Position numbers and translations under genes: made by a program. The notes under the pieces were generated by a model. That model had not been told where the DNA came from. It worked only from the letters and a program-made list of their open reading frames with translations, and ran no database searches. 64,000 nucleotides of DNA from Gautieria morchelliformis (Eukaryota; Basidiomycota; Agaricomycetes; Gomphales; Gomphaceae), in NCBI GenBank assembly GCA_015179125.1, contig WHVA01000132.1, positions 62,001 to 126,000 of the forward strand, given 5' to 3'. The first letter of the stretch is position 1, and the number at the start of each line of letters is the position of its first letter. Of this stretch, positions 1-12,047 are shown piece after piece.

Positions 1-523
1 GTAAGCTGCACGCCAAAAGACGAAGTAAAAGAAGAAAAAGGGTTTGGCGACATGATTGGGAAGGATTCCAAATAGGACAAGCTGTAAACCCAAAAGAGCA
101 AGATTGACCAGATCCAGATGTGACTTGGGATGCCACGGATGGAAAAGGGACGTCAAGACATCATGCGTTGTTGGGACACGGAAAACTGTCTCCAAATCGT
201 GTCAAAGGCTTCAAAATCGCCAAGGGGAGTGTCCTCACCTGTTCCACTCTGGGTTTTGCCCCAAACAATCTCTTCGCGACGCGACGCGTCCGGATCTCCT
301 ACAGCGACGCCGACAGTAGACGAGGTCACCTGTTCACCAAGTGAGCGGCGGCTTCGCGTGCCCTGCGGTCCCATCTTACAGATGTAAAAGAAAAGCCCCC
401 AAAAAGCGGACAAACGTGTCCGTTTAGCTATTACGACGATATTTTGTCACACGCACGGTCACACGGCTTTAATGAATTACCGCACGGACACGCAACGTCG
501 ACGTGACTATAGCTGGTTCAAAT
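1..523. other. No supported gene
   Basis: No recognisable protein motif or RNA gene was found here. The last part before position 524 is probably the 5' flank or an unresolved upstream exon of the DUF1365 gene, because that family usually starts with an N-terminal membrane segment that is not seen in the exon called below. Confidence 0.4.
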
Positions 524-2240
524 ATGATGACTGGAGCATCCTGGTACAAGCTCGGGGGACCAGAGCTTGCAGGTCGAGCTTATATTCTTCAAAACCAAGT
601 GACACACACAAGATTTCTTCCCACCGCTTCCAGACATTCGTTTATATACCCTACACTCTCGCTCTTGGTATCATTAAACTGTCTAGAAGACAAGCAACTG
701 GATCTGTTGGGAGGTTGGCTATTTGCTTACGGTGCCCCTTGGGGATGTGTGACCGGTCTGCGCCGCTCGGACTACCTTTATAATGGCCCTTCAGACAATC
801 GGTCAATCAGATGCAAAATTATGGACATTCTTGATCAACATGGTCACTCGGGGTGTGAGTTCCACGATGCTTGGCTCATGACAATGCCAAGCTTTTTGGG
901 CGTGCAAGGAATAAACCCTCTGTCAGTGTACTTTTGTTACAGGCAGGGAAGAGCTATCCTGTGGCTTGTAATATTAGAAGTGAGTCGCAGTGAAACGCTA
1001 TACGATTGGTCTGAGTTCGGAACAGGTGCATAATACCTTTGGGGAACGACATGTCTATGTTCTCGAAGCTGACGATGAGAGCACACAATCTTCATCAGCG
1101 AGGTTAGTGAGTCAGTCCGACCCTATGGCTCCTATATTGATCTGTATTCTCTCCGTCTATAGATTTGATCATCAGTGGATTTTTCCTCGCCAATTCCATG
1201 TATCACCGTTCAATGACCGATCAGGACATTACAAGTGCCAGATTATTGCCCCCTCAGGTCCACCCTCTGCCGTCGAAGACCCTTCACTCTCATCTCCACG
1301 CCCTGTCATTAAAATTACACTAATGACCACACCCCCTCATCCAGAGAAGAAACTAGTTGCAATTATCCGTGCCACGTGTTCCATCCCTCTCTCAAGTGCG
1401 AACCTAATCTCAGCTCTTGGACGTGCACCGTTTACCCTTCTCTTATCTTTTCCTCGCATTATCTACCAAGCGTACATATTGCATTACCACAAACGACTCG
1501 ATGTGTACCAGCGCCCTGAGCCATGTGCCCCCGACCTAACCGTCGAGTCACACCTCCCCGCAGTACCAAATCCAATACAGCCCGATGTTAAATATGTCGG
1601 CCGTGGCGTAGGCTGGCAGAAGAAAGGATTCCTTGAGCGTTGGTGCGAACGACGCGTTTATGCCTTTTTGCATCATAAATGCAAGGAAACAAACATATCG
1701 GTCATCTTTATTCCGGCCAACCCCATCGACAAGGGGACCACAATCCACTCTTCAGGCGTTGATAATCTCAAAAACAGCCGCACCCTGACTATATATTACC
1801 GGTCACCCCGTGTCTTTACCGTTCTTTTCATGATGCCCTCGCCGGTGCATGCGATCCTGCTAGGGGTGCAAGCAGACAGAATATTTTCTGTCTCCTCAGA
1901 AGAACTTTTCATTGACGTATTTGCTGCACCCACATCTGCACGGCCACGGCGGTCATGGAGTCGTTTGGCATGGCGGATTCGCATGGTGACGGTCAGAGAC
2001 TCGCCAGACCTACCTGTCCCCCCGTTTCATGCGTTGGATAATCCCATGACACCAATGACAGTGTTCGTGCTGGTTGTGCTCTCGATGCTGACGATATTGG
2101 AAGAGAAGCTATCTAATGCACTCGGTGCCAGGTTCGTACGTGGAAATGAGCCCTGGGGCGGTTGGGCGAGACTTCATCCGAGAACGCTATTTTATCCCCG
2201 GGATAGGCTGGGGAGTGTGAGACGGGATGAAAGCATCTAG
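524..2240 (+). CDS. DUF1365 family protein
   Basis: Seen: three exons, 524-979, 1026-1102 and 1163-2240. Both introns (980-1025, 46 nt; 1103-1162, 60 nt) are GT-AG and keep frame, giving 536 residues. Exon 1 carries MPSFLGVQGINPLSVYFCYR and exon 2-3 carry NTFGERHVYVLEADD and QFHVSPFND, the three landmark stretches of DUF1365. The block around PVIKITLMTT and the helix near SALGRAPFTLLLSFPRIIYQ match the family's second half. Known: DUF1365 proteins are widespread in bacteria and fungi and in bacteria often sit with cyclopropane-fatty-acid synthase or dehydrogenase genes; the biochemical role is unsettled, so no reaction is assigned. The start is uncertain: the first in-frame ATG of this exon is 524, but a good acceptor (ttgcag) just before RAYILQNQVTHTR suggests an earlier exon could replace it. 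The gene converges on the TPR-CHAT gene that ends at 2563. Confidence 0.85.
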
Positions 2241-2562
2241 AATATTTTATTTTGTTATATTTTCTTGCAGTGGGGGATCGAGGGAAGCAGGCTTTCGCCT
2301 GTAATTGCGATATAGGTGCGCACCAAGACGACCTGACCGAGTCGCACTTGATCCCATGTATTATAACTATTTGCATCTCAACCCTAGACTTGGGCTTGAA
2401 AAACTAGCAACCCTTGTACACAAGACTGCCCCCTCGTCCAGCTCGATCGGTTGAAATATTAACATCAGGCAAGGGTGGCTCTGATGAAGGCCTGCCATTA
2501 CATCGGCACACATGGCCGGTTGGGGGAGACTCGCGGTCCAATGACGCGGGTATTTCTACCAC
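2241..2562. other. Convergent 3' spacer
   Basis: Spacer between two convergent gene ends. The tandem-duplication unit begins inside it at 2311, where sequence identical in order to 11801 onwards starts. Nothing else is seen. Confidence 0.6.
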
Positions 2563-5500
2563 TCACCTCCCTAAGTGAATAAATGGGACCCATCGCTTGA
2601 ATGAAACCCCTTCGGCTCGTAACTTGGCAACAGCGACATGGAGGGCTCGGGCAGCCTGAGTGGTATCCGGTCGAAAAGTGTCTTCCGCGTTAGAAGAACT
2701 GTTATCTCTAAAGAGATATTCATAGAACGCGTCCGCAACCTTGGGACCATCCTCATCGAAAATGGTCCTGCAAATGGTCAGACACTAGACCTTGAGCCGA
2801 CTTAGTGGACTCACCACATAGTCCCAACGACTCCCCGAAAGCCGGCATATAACAAGGTCGACGCAAGATGGATCACTTCATCGGGAAGATTTCCATCGCC
2901 TGTCGCAGTCTTGCACGCGCTGAGAAATGCCAGTGTTCCATTCGGAATGGGTTGTTGCATTATTTGAGAGACCTTCAGCGGATTGTCATGAAGCATTAAT
3001 GCACTATCAAGTGGTCTCTCTGGATGTTGTTCCCCATGGCAAGCGAAGTGAGCAATGGATGTGGTCGGCAGATGCGAAACGACCTCCTTCACAGTTGCAG
3101 ACTCCAGTTTAACTAACTTACCGGCCGGCACACGGGCCTCGATTCGCCTCAGTTCATCGACAGTACATGGAAGTGCTACTTGGCCAGGTGTGAACGGTTC
3201 GACGACAACCATCATCTTAGACGAGCTGTGGGGTAGGGACGTGTCGCTGAGAAGGCTACTGATCGTTGGCGTGTACGAGGAAACCACGTAGTCGGAAATG
3301 CATTCCGGTGTTTTGAGATATATTCCTGCAGCGTGTATTGGAAGGAACGAGAATGGACCTGTGGGGCACCACCACAAGTTCGGTGGTGCATCAGATTTCT
3401 GCAAACACTCGTAAACTCGAGGCAACGACGATGTTCGCTGGGAACGACCAACTCACCTCCAAAGCCAGTGACTGGATGACAGGCTTAACCACTGACCTCC
3501 ACAATACAGCCAAAACCGTTTGGAGGTCGTCTGTCTGTCCGCCGAATTTGGCTCGTGCCATTACTCGGCTCTCCGAAGTGTGCCGCAACAACTGTAGGGT
3601 GTTAAAAGGGAGCATCTGTTCAAGACCCTCTACATGAGCACGTATAGACGCAGACAGGGCCGGATCTCGACTGCCTGACGCAGTGGCAAGTTGTATGCAG
3701 TTCACAAGCGCCGTCACATCAGCTAAAACCAACACCAGTGGCACATGCTGAACGCCACTTGAAGTTAATATTAATCCGTCGCAACCGGTGTTGCTCGCAT
3801 TGAGGATGACCACCGGTCCTTCGGTTGCCGCAGGCAGCAGTGTGGAGAGTCGTCGCGGGCGCAAGAAATCCTCAAAGCCTTCCAGCTGGCGCACTTCTTC
3901 AATAACCATCAACCACTCGTCATTGAGACGACGGAAATGAGATGCCTCGCGCTCCATTGACACCGCTTTTTGTGAGCAATCAGACATATCCCTTGACACA
4001 TCTCGAAGAGAGCCCTGTTCAAGCGTGAGAGAGATGCGCCTTAGTCTTTGCTCAAGCTCCGGCGCCACATCACGGAGGTCAGACATCGGTGTACGTAGTT
4101 GCATAGCCTGCGACCAAAACACTGCACGGCCTTCTTCAAGCAGCTCAACTGCCCTCTCATACTGACCCATTCGAATTGCGCAAGCTGCGGCGTCACGAGC
4201 CAAGCCGTCGCTACCAGATGTCAAGGCACGATGGCGAGATGGCAAATCCAGGCCAAGCATCGCCAGGCGGGGAAGAAGCTGAATCGCTATATAGTACGCG
4301 TCCAAGGCTGATTCATGCCTCGAATCGGCATGCGTTGCCCATAACTTGGCAATACGGAGACGTTGAGATGCAGATGCAGTTTCGCATGTCGCTGCAGCCC
4401 GAAAGGCATCCATGGCATCCTGCAAATACATCGCCTTATCGCTGTGGGTGTATGCCGCCATGAATGCAACGCCCAGGTTACCTGAAAAAAAGCACGCTGA
4501 GGGGTGGCCTGCGACAAGTGCATTTTGGGATTGAGATAATGCATCGATAGCCTCCTCCAAGTCCTCCCATCGACCCAATTGCCCGAATCGTGCACATAGC
4601 GCGGTAGCAAGGTTGTTGAAGGACAAGGGCCGGTCGGGATGGGGTGCAGGTCGCAGCTCGAGTGCGTCTCGACCCAATGAAATTGCCGCTTCTAAGTCTG
4701 CAAGTTGACCCGACTGTTCAAACCGTGTCTTTAGCGCCAATGCCAAGTTGTCGAAAAGGGTCGCTCGTGCAGGATGGGGTGCAGCTCGCAGCTCGAGTGC
4801 TTCTCTGTGGAATGAAATTGCCGCCTCCAAGTCTTGGTGTTGAGCCGACTGTCCAAATCGTGTCGATAGCGCGAGAGCGAGGTTGTTGAGGGAGTCGGGT
4901 CGATCAGGGTGGGATGCAGGTCGCAGCTCGAGCGCCTCCTGGTGTAAAGAAATTGTCGCTTCTAAGTCTTCCCGTTGACCCGACTGTCGATATCGTGCTG
5001 AGAGCGCGGACGCGAGATTGTTGAGGTAGGTGGCTCGTGCAGGATGGGGGGCAGCTCGCAGCTCGAGTGCTTGTCGGTTCAATGAAATTTCTTCCTCCAA
5101 GTCTTCATGTAGACCTGACTGTTCAAACCGTGTCGATAGCGCGAGGGCGAGATTGCTAAGGGAGACGGGTCGATCAGGATGGGGTGCAGCCCGCAGCTCG
5201 AGTGCCTCCCGGTGAAATGAAATTGCGTCCTCCAAGTCTTCGAGTCGACCCGACCGTTCAAACCGTGTCCATAGAAATGAGGCGAGGTTGCTGAAGGACA
5301 TGGCTCGATTAACATGGGATGCCGGGAGGATCTCGACTGCTTGTCGGTTCAATGAAATTGCTGTCTCCAAGTCTTGAAGTTGACCTGACTGGTCAAAGCG
5401 TGTCGATAATGCGTCGGCGAGGTTGAGGAGGGAAACGGGTCGATCATGATGGGGGGTAGGTCGCAGCTCAAGTGCCTCTTGGTGCAGTGAAATAACCGCC

Positions 5501-6591
5501 TCCAAGTCTTCCTGTTGTCCCGACTGATCAAATCGTGCACGGAGCGCGCATCCAAGCTGGGTGAGGCACTTGGCCCGACGAGGGTTGGGTGCAGGGTAGA
5601 GGTCAACTGCTTGTCGGGCCAGTGAAATTGCTGTCTCCAAGTCATGATGTTGACCCGATTGTTCAAATCGTGTCAATAGAGCGGTGGCGAGATTGGTGAG
5701 AGAGACGGGTCGATCGGGATGAGGTGCAGGTCGCAGCTCGAGTGCTTCTCGGTGGAATGAAATTGCCATCTCCAAGTCTTCATGCTGACCAGACTGCTCA
5801 AATCGTGTCAATAGCGCGGTCGCAAGGTTGCTGACGGAGAAGGATCGATGGGGGTGGGAAGCAGGGAACAGCTCTAATGCTTGTCGTTGCAAATAAATTG
5901 CGCCCTCCAAATCTTCGTCTCCACCGGACTGTTGAAATCGTGCTAACAGCATATTTGCAAGGTTGGAGAGGGAGGAAGGCCGCTCAGGATGGGGTGCAGG
6001 TTGCAGCTCAAGTGCCTCTTGGAGGAATGAGACTGCCTTCTCCAAGTCTTCATCTTGACCAGCATGCGTGAATCGTGCCCATAGCGCGGTCGCAAGGTTG
6101 TTGAGGGCGATAGATCGATTGGGGTGGGAGGCAGGGAACAGCTGGAGCGCTTTTCGGTACAATGAAATCGCGGCATCCAGGTCTTCGTCTTCACCTAACT
6201 GATCAAACCGTGTCGATAGCGCGTATCCAAGACCGTTGAGAAGGGAGGGTCGATCAGGATGTAGGGCAGGGCTCAGGTCGAGTGCTTGTCGATGCAATGA
6301 AATTGCAGCCTCCAAATCTTCGTGTCCGCCCGACTGTTCAAATCGTGCCATGATATCCATGGCCTGGTTGTACCGGAAATTTATTCGAAGCTTAATCCAC
6401 GAATCAGAAAACGTCCTGAATAGCGTGGTGCGGTATAAACGATCCAGCACAGCTACAACTGGCTTTGAGGCGCTCTGTGTCAAGACATGCTTGTCCTGAA
6501 GAAATGCAGAGACTAAGTACTAGACAGACGTGAAGGATTATTTGATAGTACGTACCTGAAGGAAAACTTGAACGTCACTGTTATGGGCCAT
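2563..6591 (-). CDS. TPR-CHAT domain protein (copy 1)
   Basis: Seen: four exons on the minus strand, 6556-6591, 3457-6495, 2815-3398 and 2563-2767, with GT-AG introns of 60, 58 and 47 nt, all keeping frame; 1287 residues. After a short N-terminus there are 14 TPR-like repeats of 45 residues, each with the pattern EDLE-AIS-REALEL-P-HP-R-LNNLA-ALSTRF. A mixed helical region follows, then a C-terminal CHAT domain with WWCPTGPFSFLPIH, HFACHGEQ (catalytic His) and LAFLSACKTATGDG (catalytic Cys). The last exon ends RWVPFIHLGR. Known: CHAT is a caspase/separase-clan cysteine protease domain; fungal TPR-CHAT proteins form large families of unproven function. Inference: an active protease, perhaps with the TPR solenoid as sensor or substrate platform. 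The start is the first ATG in frame after a stop. No signal peptide or membrane segment is evident. Confidence 0.88.
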
Positions 6592-6860
6592 GACAAGATG
6601 CGTGAATGATGAAGAATTGCTATCACGGACTGACGAAGGCTGCTGCACTGTGCCTCCTTACGAATGTCTACGAATATATATATAAGTAAGAGGAAGACTC
6701 GTACTTCACCCTTCTTTTAGACCTAGAAATCCATACCTGATTTGGCGGGTTCCGCGTTCAACTCCAGTCCGCAGTTGCAACTATTAATGATCCGGGCAAT
6801 GCCGCTGAAGTATATTGCGGTTCAACCGCAAAAGGCGCACACATGCATTCACCGCAAGTA
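6592..6860. promoter_or_regulatory. Upstream region of TPR-CHAT copy 1
   Basis: Presumed promoter and 5' leader of the minus-strand gene. A tatatata run at 6675-6683 lies about 90 bp upstream of the start codon and is also present, slightly altered, in unit 2 near 15920. It is a possible TATA element. The segment ends where unit 1 loses alignment with unit 2 at the inserted element. Confidence 0.35.
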
Positions 6861-6993
6861 CGTCACTAGCTTCCAGCTTCAATTGGGGGGAGGTGAGGTG
6901 AACTCACCAGCTGCGCGGAGCGGGGGTCGCCGCTCACCCATAGCTGCTCCCTCCGCGGTGCTCCGCGATGCGCTACCCAACCCAGGCAGCTAT

Positions 6994-8106
6994 TCAGGGA
7001 TCCTGTCGAGCACTTGCAAGTGCCTCGACGCTATTTGTTCGAAGGCTCGTATGTACGTTTCGTACGCTAATGACTTCCATCTTCCGGCCAGGCGCACTAT
7101 CTGTGCGTTTACTCCTTGGGCCAGGTAGAAGGACACCCCGCCGATTCGGAACGAATGGCCGAACGTCGTCCCCTAGCCCCACGTGTTCAGGATGTCGTTG
7201 ATGCGGGATATGGCCCTCGTCTTGATCATCGTCTCCTTTGGCGTCCCTCCAGGAGAAGAGGGGGTTGTTCAGGGCTGCCGGTACTACGGCAGCTAAGTTC
7301 CGTAGCACTTGCAGGGGGCACAACTCTCCTTGCGATACCATGAATACAGCTTGAGTCTCTCCCGGGCGTGCGGTCTTGGCTGAGGGCAGGTCTAGCCTTG
7401 CGTAGTGCTTTCCGTCGTTGTCCCTGCTCAGCAGGGCATCGTGCCTTTTTAAGTGCTTGCTGTGTCGAAGCTGCTGCGCGCCGACACGCATACTTCGCCA
7501 AATCTCATCATACCCCAAAATGCGCATGTTGCCATCGCCCACACGCATGCGTCGAATGGGTTATCGAGGCTCAAAGTCACTTCCAGCGCCTTGGGCATGC
7601 GTGTGGTTACGGGGGGTCGTAGTGGCTTCTTGCGTGCTGTACCGCTCAGGTTCTCTATACCTCGCAGTGACCAGCTGATCCACGTCAGCCTGTCTTCTGG
7701 TTGGGGCGGGGGCCAGCGAGTTGGGGTCAGACACTAACCAGAGGGCGAACGAGTGTAGGAGTTCGAAGGATGCGGGGAGCCTCTTTGCTTCCGGTATTGA
7801 GAAGATGTCGCAGAAGATATGGAACTTGTGCAATCTGGCACCATAGCTGATGGTGTCCCAGAGCAAGGACCTCGACACCATGCTTTCCATGTACTGGATG
7901 AAAACATTGTTGATGGTGGTCAGGGGTGGTGTGTAGATGCCTTTCCAGTGGAACAGGTGGTCCTTGGCCCTACACCTTAGCTGTAGCAGGGATGGCTGGA
8001 GCTGGAGTTTGGTCCCGCTGCTTGCATGGGGTGGGTGTTGTGGCTGGGGGAATGCTGAGCATTGCCACTGTGATAGCCGGCCTTTGAGGGAAGCTGGCAG
8101 CGGCAT
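6994..8106 (-). mobile_element. DIRS-like part: tyrosine recombinase remnant
   Basis: Fossil part. An N-terminal core-binding-like stretch (SYGARLHKFHIFCDIFSIPE, then LPASFELLHSFALWL) and downstream residues (LDLPSAKTARPGETQ) resemble the recombinase of basidiomycete DIRS-type elements. It is broken. Confidence 0.6.
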
Positions 8107-8118
8107 GCCAGAGCTGTC

Positions 8119-8520
8119 TCACGCGTCCAGGAAGGCCTTGGTAAAGGCCGTGATGTCACCTCTTGACAGGGGGTCGGTTATGTTCTTGGCCGATGGAATG
8201 TAGTCTGCAGTCAGGCGCAGGGCATGGGCAGTGAGCAGCTTGTATATCTGCTTGAGGATGATGTTTGTCTTGTTTTGCACTCTCCCTTTGTTTACTACTG
8301 CCACCATGCTGGTATTGTCCGACCTTACTAGTCCTTGTCTGCCCTCTAGCCCTTTGGTGGTGCTGCTCTGAATTGCTAGAGTTAGCCCTAGCAGAATGGC
8401 CATGGCTTCTCCACATGCTATGTTGAATTCCTGTTTGGGCCCTACCCTCATGCCTGGTGCCCAGCTCCTTGCTGCCCACTGAGTGCCCACTACAATGCCC
8501 ACTCCATGAGGAGCTAGCAT
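8119..8520 (-). mobile_element. DIRS-like part: RNase H remnant
   Basis: Fossil part. The stretch LVRSDNTSMVAVVNKGR followed by LTADYIPSAKNITDPLSRGD is the characteristic end of the DIRS-type RNase H domain. It directly precedes the recombinase part, as in the family. Confidence 0.7.
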
Positions 8521-8526
8521 CGCACC

Positions 8527-9470
8527 ACCAGCCTATGTCAGGTGGCACATAATAGCAGAACAGTGGATCAGATGCTACTCCACAGCATTTGACCAGGCGA
8601 TAATTGGCCCATTCCACTCAGCACCACTCAGGCTAGTACCCAAGCCACATTCTAACACCCTGAGGATGGTCCAAGACCTATCATTCCCCTGCGATGACCT
8701 GGCAATCTGCTCTATCAACACTGGAATAAGCTCCAACAACTTCCCCACAGAATGGGCCACCTTTGACAGCATGGCAGCTATGATCACCGAACTACCTGAT
8801 GGTTGCAAGGCCGCAACCTCGACATCTCATCAGCTTACCACCTGACACCGGTCCACCCACAGCAACAGAATGCACTGTGTGCATACTGGAACGGCAAAGT
8901 TTACGTCGACCAAGCACTGATGTTTGGCTTGACATTGAGTGCAGGAGTGTTTGGCATATGGTAGCCAACATGCTTGTCAATGTACATCTTGCAGCCAGAT
9001 TCGGGCTATATGCAAGTGGGTAGACGATTTCATGGCCATCTGACTACCACACCAGACATGGACAGAGGAAGACTTCGTGCAACTGACAGAGCAAGTGGGC
9101 ATGCCATGGAGCCTCACAAAGGCAAGGGCATTAGCAGTGACCCAAAGGTACCTTGGCTTCCTCTGGGATCTTGACAGGAGAATAGCCATGCTTCCCCCAG
9201 AGAAAGTCAAGGTGACCTTGGACATGCTGGGAAAGTGGCTCAGCGAGGGCAGCAGGTTCTCCGAGCACAAAGCAGCCACTGCCCATGGAAAACTAATTCA
9301 TGCCTCATGTATCTTCCATCTGATGTGCCCCTTCCTCCAGTCCATAGTGAAGTTTGCCCAGAGTTTCAGATCCAACTGAGTGCAGCTCAAACCCCACCTA
9401 GCAATGAGGGCAGACCTGATGTGGGTCCGCTATATCATGGAGACAGCACCCAATGAAGTTCTGCTGGCGG
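8527..9470 (+). mobile_element. DIRS-like part: reverse transcriptase remnant
   Basis: Fossil part on the plus strand. Recognisable pieces are PFHSAPLRLVPKP, LRMVQDLSFP, ALCAYWNGKVYVDQALMFGL, the RKWVDDF-like active-site region near 9025, and VTQRYLGFLWDLDRR with HGKLIHASCIFHLMCPFLQS. This order and wording is that of DIRS/Ngaro reverse transcriptases of Agaricomycetes. It is broken and its strand is opposite to the neighbouring parts. Confidence 0.7.
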
Positions 9471-9521
9471 TGCAAGAAGTTGTCTATTATATCTGGGTTT
9501 AGGCATGAGGAGCTGTAGTTT

Positions 9522-11337
9522 TCAAAATAAGTATGTGTGTTGGGGGGGCTCTGGTATTCCAACATCAAAGCCATGATGCAGGCCATCTATAACCTGGCAC
9601 CATTTGTTCAGCAGGTTGTATTTACAAAGTAGCAACTCCACTTGATCTGGATTGAGTGGAGTTACTACACCTCTTGGATCAGGCATGGGGCTGGCATGTG
9701 CCAGCTCCATGCATGGTGTCTCCACACAGGCTGCAACTATGAGCATTGCTGCATGTGTCGCTGAAGGCACAAGATGATCCTTTGGCCCAACTGAAGCAGA
9801 ATGGCTTGCCATTGGGGGCAATGAGGGTGTGTCTGCTCCTTGCATTGCTGGCAATGGCCAGCCATGACTGGTTGTGGTTGCCGTGCAGTCCACAGGAAGG
9901 TGTCCACTGGCTGTGCATTGAAAACAGCATGCACGGGCCTTCTTGCATGCTGGTGGGGGGGAGAATTCTCGTGGAAAGGACGTTTGCCAGCCAGGGACAT
10001 GGCCCATGCCATGGGTAGTCTGGCAGCTGGCTTGGTGGCTATGATCATCAATGCTGTCAAGTCTAGTGTGCTTAGGTTGTGCATTGGGTGCAGCACTGCC
10101 AGCTCACATCGCTGGATGTCATATTTCATCGCTATGTCCCAGCCATGGGACTTGCCTAGGTCCATCACCAGCCTGTGGTGTGACACAAGGGCACATGCCC
10201 TGGTCTCACCATGATAGAGCTTGGTTTGCTCTTCCACTGCTCTGGCTGCTACATACCATTCCACAGTCAAAATGGACTTCTCATTGCAGCAATAGAGACA
10301 CTTGGCTGTGAGACCTCTGTGGGCATTGACAATGAAGTCTTCCTCACCCCTGCTGGCTCTGATCTGAGCCAACAGAGAGAGGGCAGTGTATGGGACATAA
10401 CAGAAGGCCCTGAAGGCATCATCCACTTTCTGCGGTATGGCTGGTGGACGGATGGGTCAGTATGCGGTGGTTCGGGGAGTTGCAAAGGGTAGTAGAGAGA
10501 GTGCGGACGAAAGAGCGGGTAGGGATGGTGGGGGGGAGAAGAGGGAGGGTGGCAGCCTTTAGCTGGTTAGGAGACGCGGCCTTTAGCCGGTATGGTGCTG
10601 CGGCCTTTAGCCAGCAACCTGGGGGTGGCCTTTAGCCGACGGTTGAAAGCGCGCGAGCCTATTGCTCAGCCGGCTACGCAGGTTTGGGCGGCCTGACGCA
10701 CGCCTCTGGTATGCGGAACATAGTGCAATGGATTGGGGGCGGAGGGGTGGGCGGTGGGGAAGGTGATGCGTGTGATTGGTAGAGAAGTGGGGTATGGGTG
10801 CGTGAGCTGGATGGTGGGAACTGGTGGGAACGCTGGCTCACCTATGTCAAGTGCGCTCGCTTTGAAGCCCGGTATGAGGTCCGGGAGCTGCGCCTTCTTG
10901 TTTTCGTCCTTGGTGGCTGCTAGCGCTCTCGCTCGTTCGATGGCTGCGTCGTCGGCGAATAGGGCGTCCTGTCCGTCTGCCTGTGCTCGCTGCTGATTAG
11001 CCTCGGGTTGCTGTGGTGGGGGCGGCTGCAGCTGATGCGGTAGTCGCTGTTGCTGTTGCTGTTGCGGCTGTTGTTGCGGCTGCTGTTGCTGTTGCTGGGG
11101 CCTCGTGGCCGCTATTTCCACTCGGAGCCACAGAATTTCTTCCTCTTGCTTTTTTAGCTTGGCTGCTATTTCTTGGCTGACTGGTGGTGTGTCCTGTGGG
11201 CGATGGGCGTTGGGCGCGATGGGGTCGCGGCTACGGGTTGTGGGTGCGGGTCTGGGCGGGAGATGGTCTAGCCGTTGGTGCGCTGGGCGGCGTCCGACTG
11301 CATTGCTGCCTTGGTCGGCGTGCTGGTCGCTTTGCAT
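9522..11337 (-). mobile_element. DIRS-like part: gag-like region
   Basis: Fossil part. The upstream end has a predicted coiled coil (EIAAKLKKQEEEILWLRVEI) and a glutamine-rich run. The downstream end has a cysteine-rich knuckle region (GKPFCFSWAKGSSC then HSCSLCGDTMHGAGTC) as in gag-like ORFs of fungal DIRS-type elements. It is broken, and a non-coding gap with four phased GCCTTTAGC motifs lies inside it. Confidence 0.55.
10555..10636. repeat. Four phased GCCTTTAGC motifs
   Basis: The nonamer GCCTTTAGC occurs at 10555, 10579, 10603 and 10628, spaced 24, 24 and 25 bp. Flanks vary (cagcctttagctgg, cggcctttagccgg and so on). It lies within the DIRS-like element between two gag-like open stretches. 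Confidence 0.8.
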
Positions 11338-11547
11338 ACGGTGGGGGGGTTAAGTTTAGCCCCAGATGCTCATGCCTCATCGTTGTACCGTGTCTAACGA
11401 AAAAGATAGAAATAATGGAAAGGAATGTAAGGCTCTGGTGACAGTGGGCTACTACGAGGCTCGTGCGAGTGGTAGAAGTGAAAATGGTGCGACGAGCGAG
11501 GCGCCCGCGCTTCAGGGATGCGTGCCGGCCGGCACCTATCCTTGCAC

Positions 11548-11800
11548 CTCACTTAGTCGGCATTCTAAGCAAAGATAGCTGTCGTTCGGGGCGCCCGGGG
11601 AACAAGTGGGCGGCATCCGTCCGTCTGTCGAGCGATCGATGCGGACTGCGGTAAACCCTCAGGAAATATCAGGAAGCATTCATGAGTTTAAGTAGTGTGG
11701 CACGCGAGCCTGATGCGGTCGTAATGACAAAAATAATTAGCAAGGGACAACGTCATCCAACAAATCACTACACGAAAGCCACACGACCTGTTACATTTCA
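11548..11800. repeat. Duplication end block (first copy)
   Basis: About 250 bp colinear with 16112-16399, starting acttagtcggcattctaagc and ending ttacatttca. It is the far end of unit 1, cut off from its gene by the DIRS-like insertion. Confidence 0.8.
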
Positions 11801-12047
11801 TATAGGTGCGCACCAAGACGACCTGACCGGTCCGCACTTGCTCCCATGTATTACTATTTGCATCTCAGCCCTAGACTTGGGCTTGAAAAACTAGCAACCC
11901 ATGTACAGAAGACTGCCCCTCGTCCAGCTCGATCGGTTGAAATATTAACAGGAGGCAAGGTGGCTCTGATGAAGGCCTGCCATTACATCGGCACGCATGG
12001 CCGGTTGGGGGAGACTCGCGGTCCAATGACGCGGGTATTTCCACCAC

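Larger units (their letters stand above)
6861..11547 (-). mobile_element. DIRS/Ngaro-like retroelement fossil
   Basis: A roughly 4.7 kb block that is missing from the matching place in unit 2 (16097-16112) and holds the parts of a tyrosine-recombinase retroelement: a gag-like region, reverse transcriptase, RNase H and tyrosine recombinase. Order from the right end is gag-like (9522-11337, minus), reverse transcriptase (8527-9470, plus), RNase H (8119-8520, minus) and recombinase (6994-8106, minus). The element is broken at several places and its reverse transcriptase faces the opposite way to the other parts. Edges are set by comparison with unit 2 and are good to perhaps 15 bp; split direct or inverted terminal repeats expected of DIRS-type elements were not identified. 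It is younger than the duplication or entered one unit only. Confidence 0.75.
2311..11800. repeat. Tandem duplication, unit 1 (interrupted)
   Basis: From 2311 to about 6860 the sequence is colinear with 11801 to about 16097, at roughly 95 percent identity by eye. From about 11548 to 11800 it is colinear with about 16112-16399. The two parts of unit 1 are separated by the DIRS-like element at 6861-11547. The junction between units is exact: at 11790-11801 the right end of the unit (ttacatttca) is joined directly to its left end (tataggtgcg), which is the signature of a head-to-tail duplication. Without the insert unit 1 would be about 4.8 kb. Confidence 0.85.
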
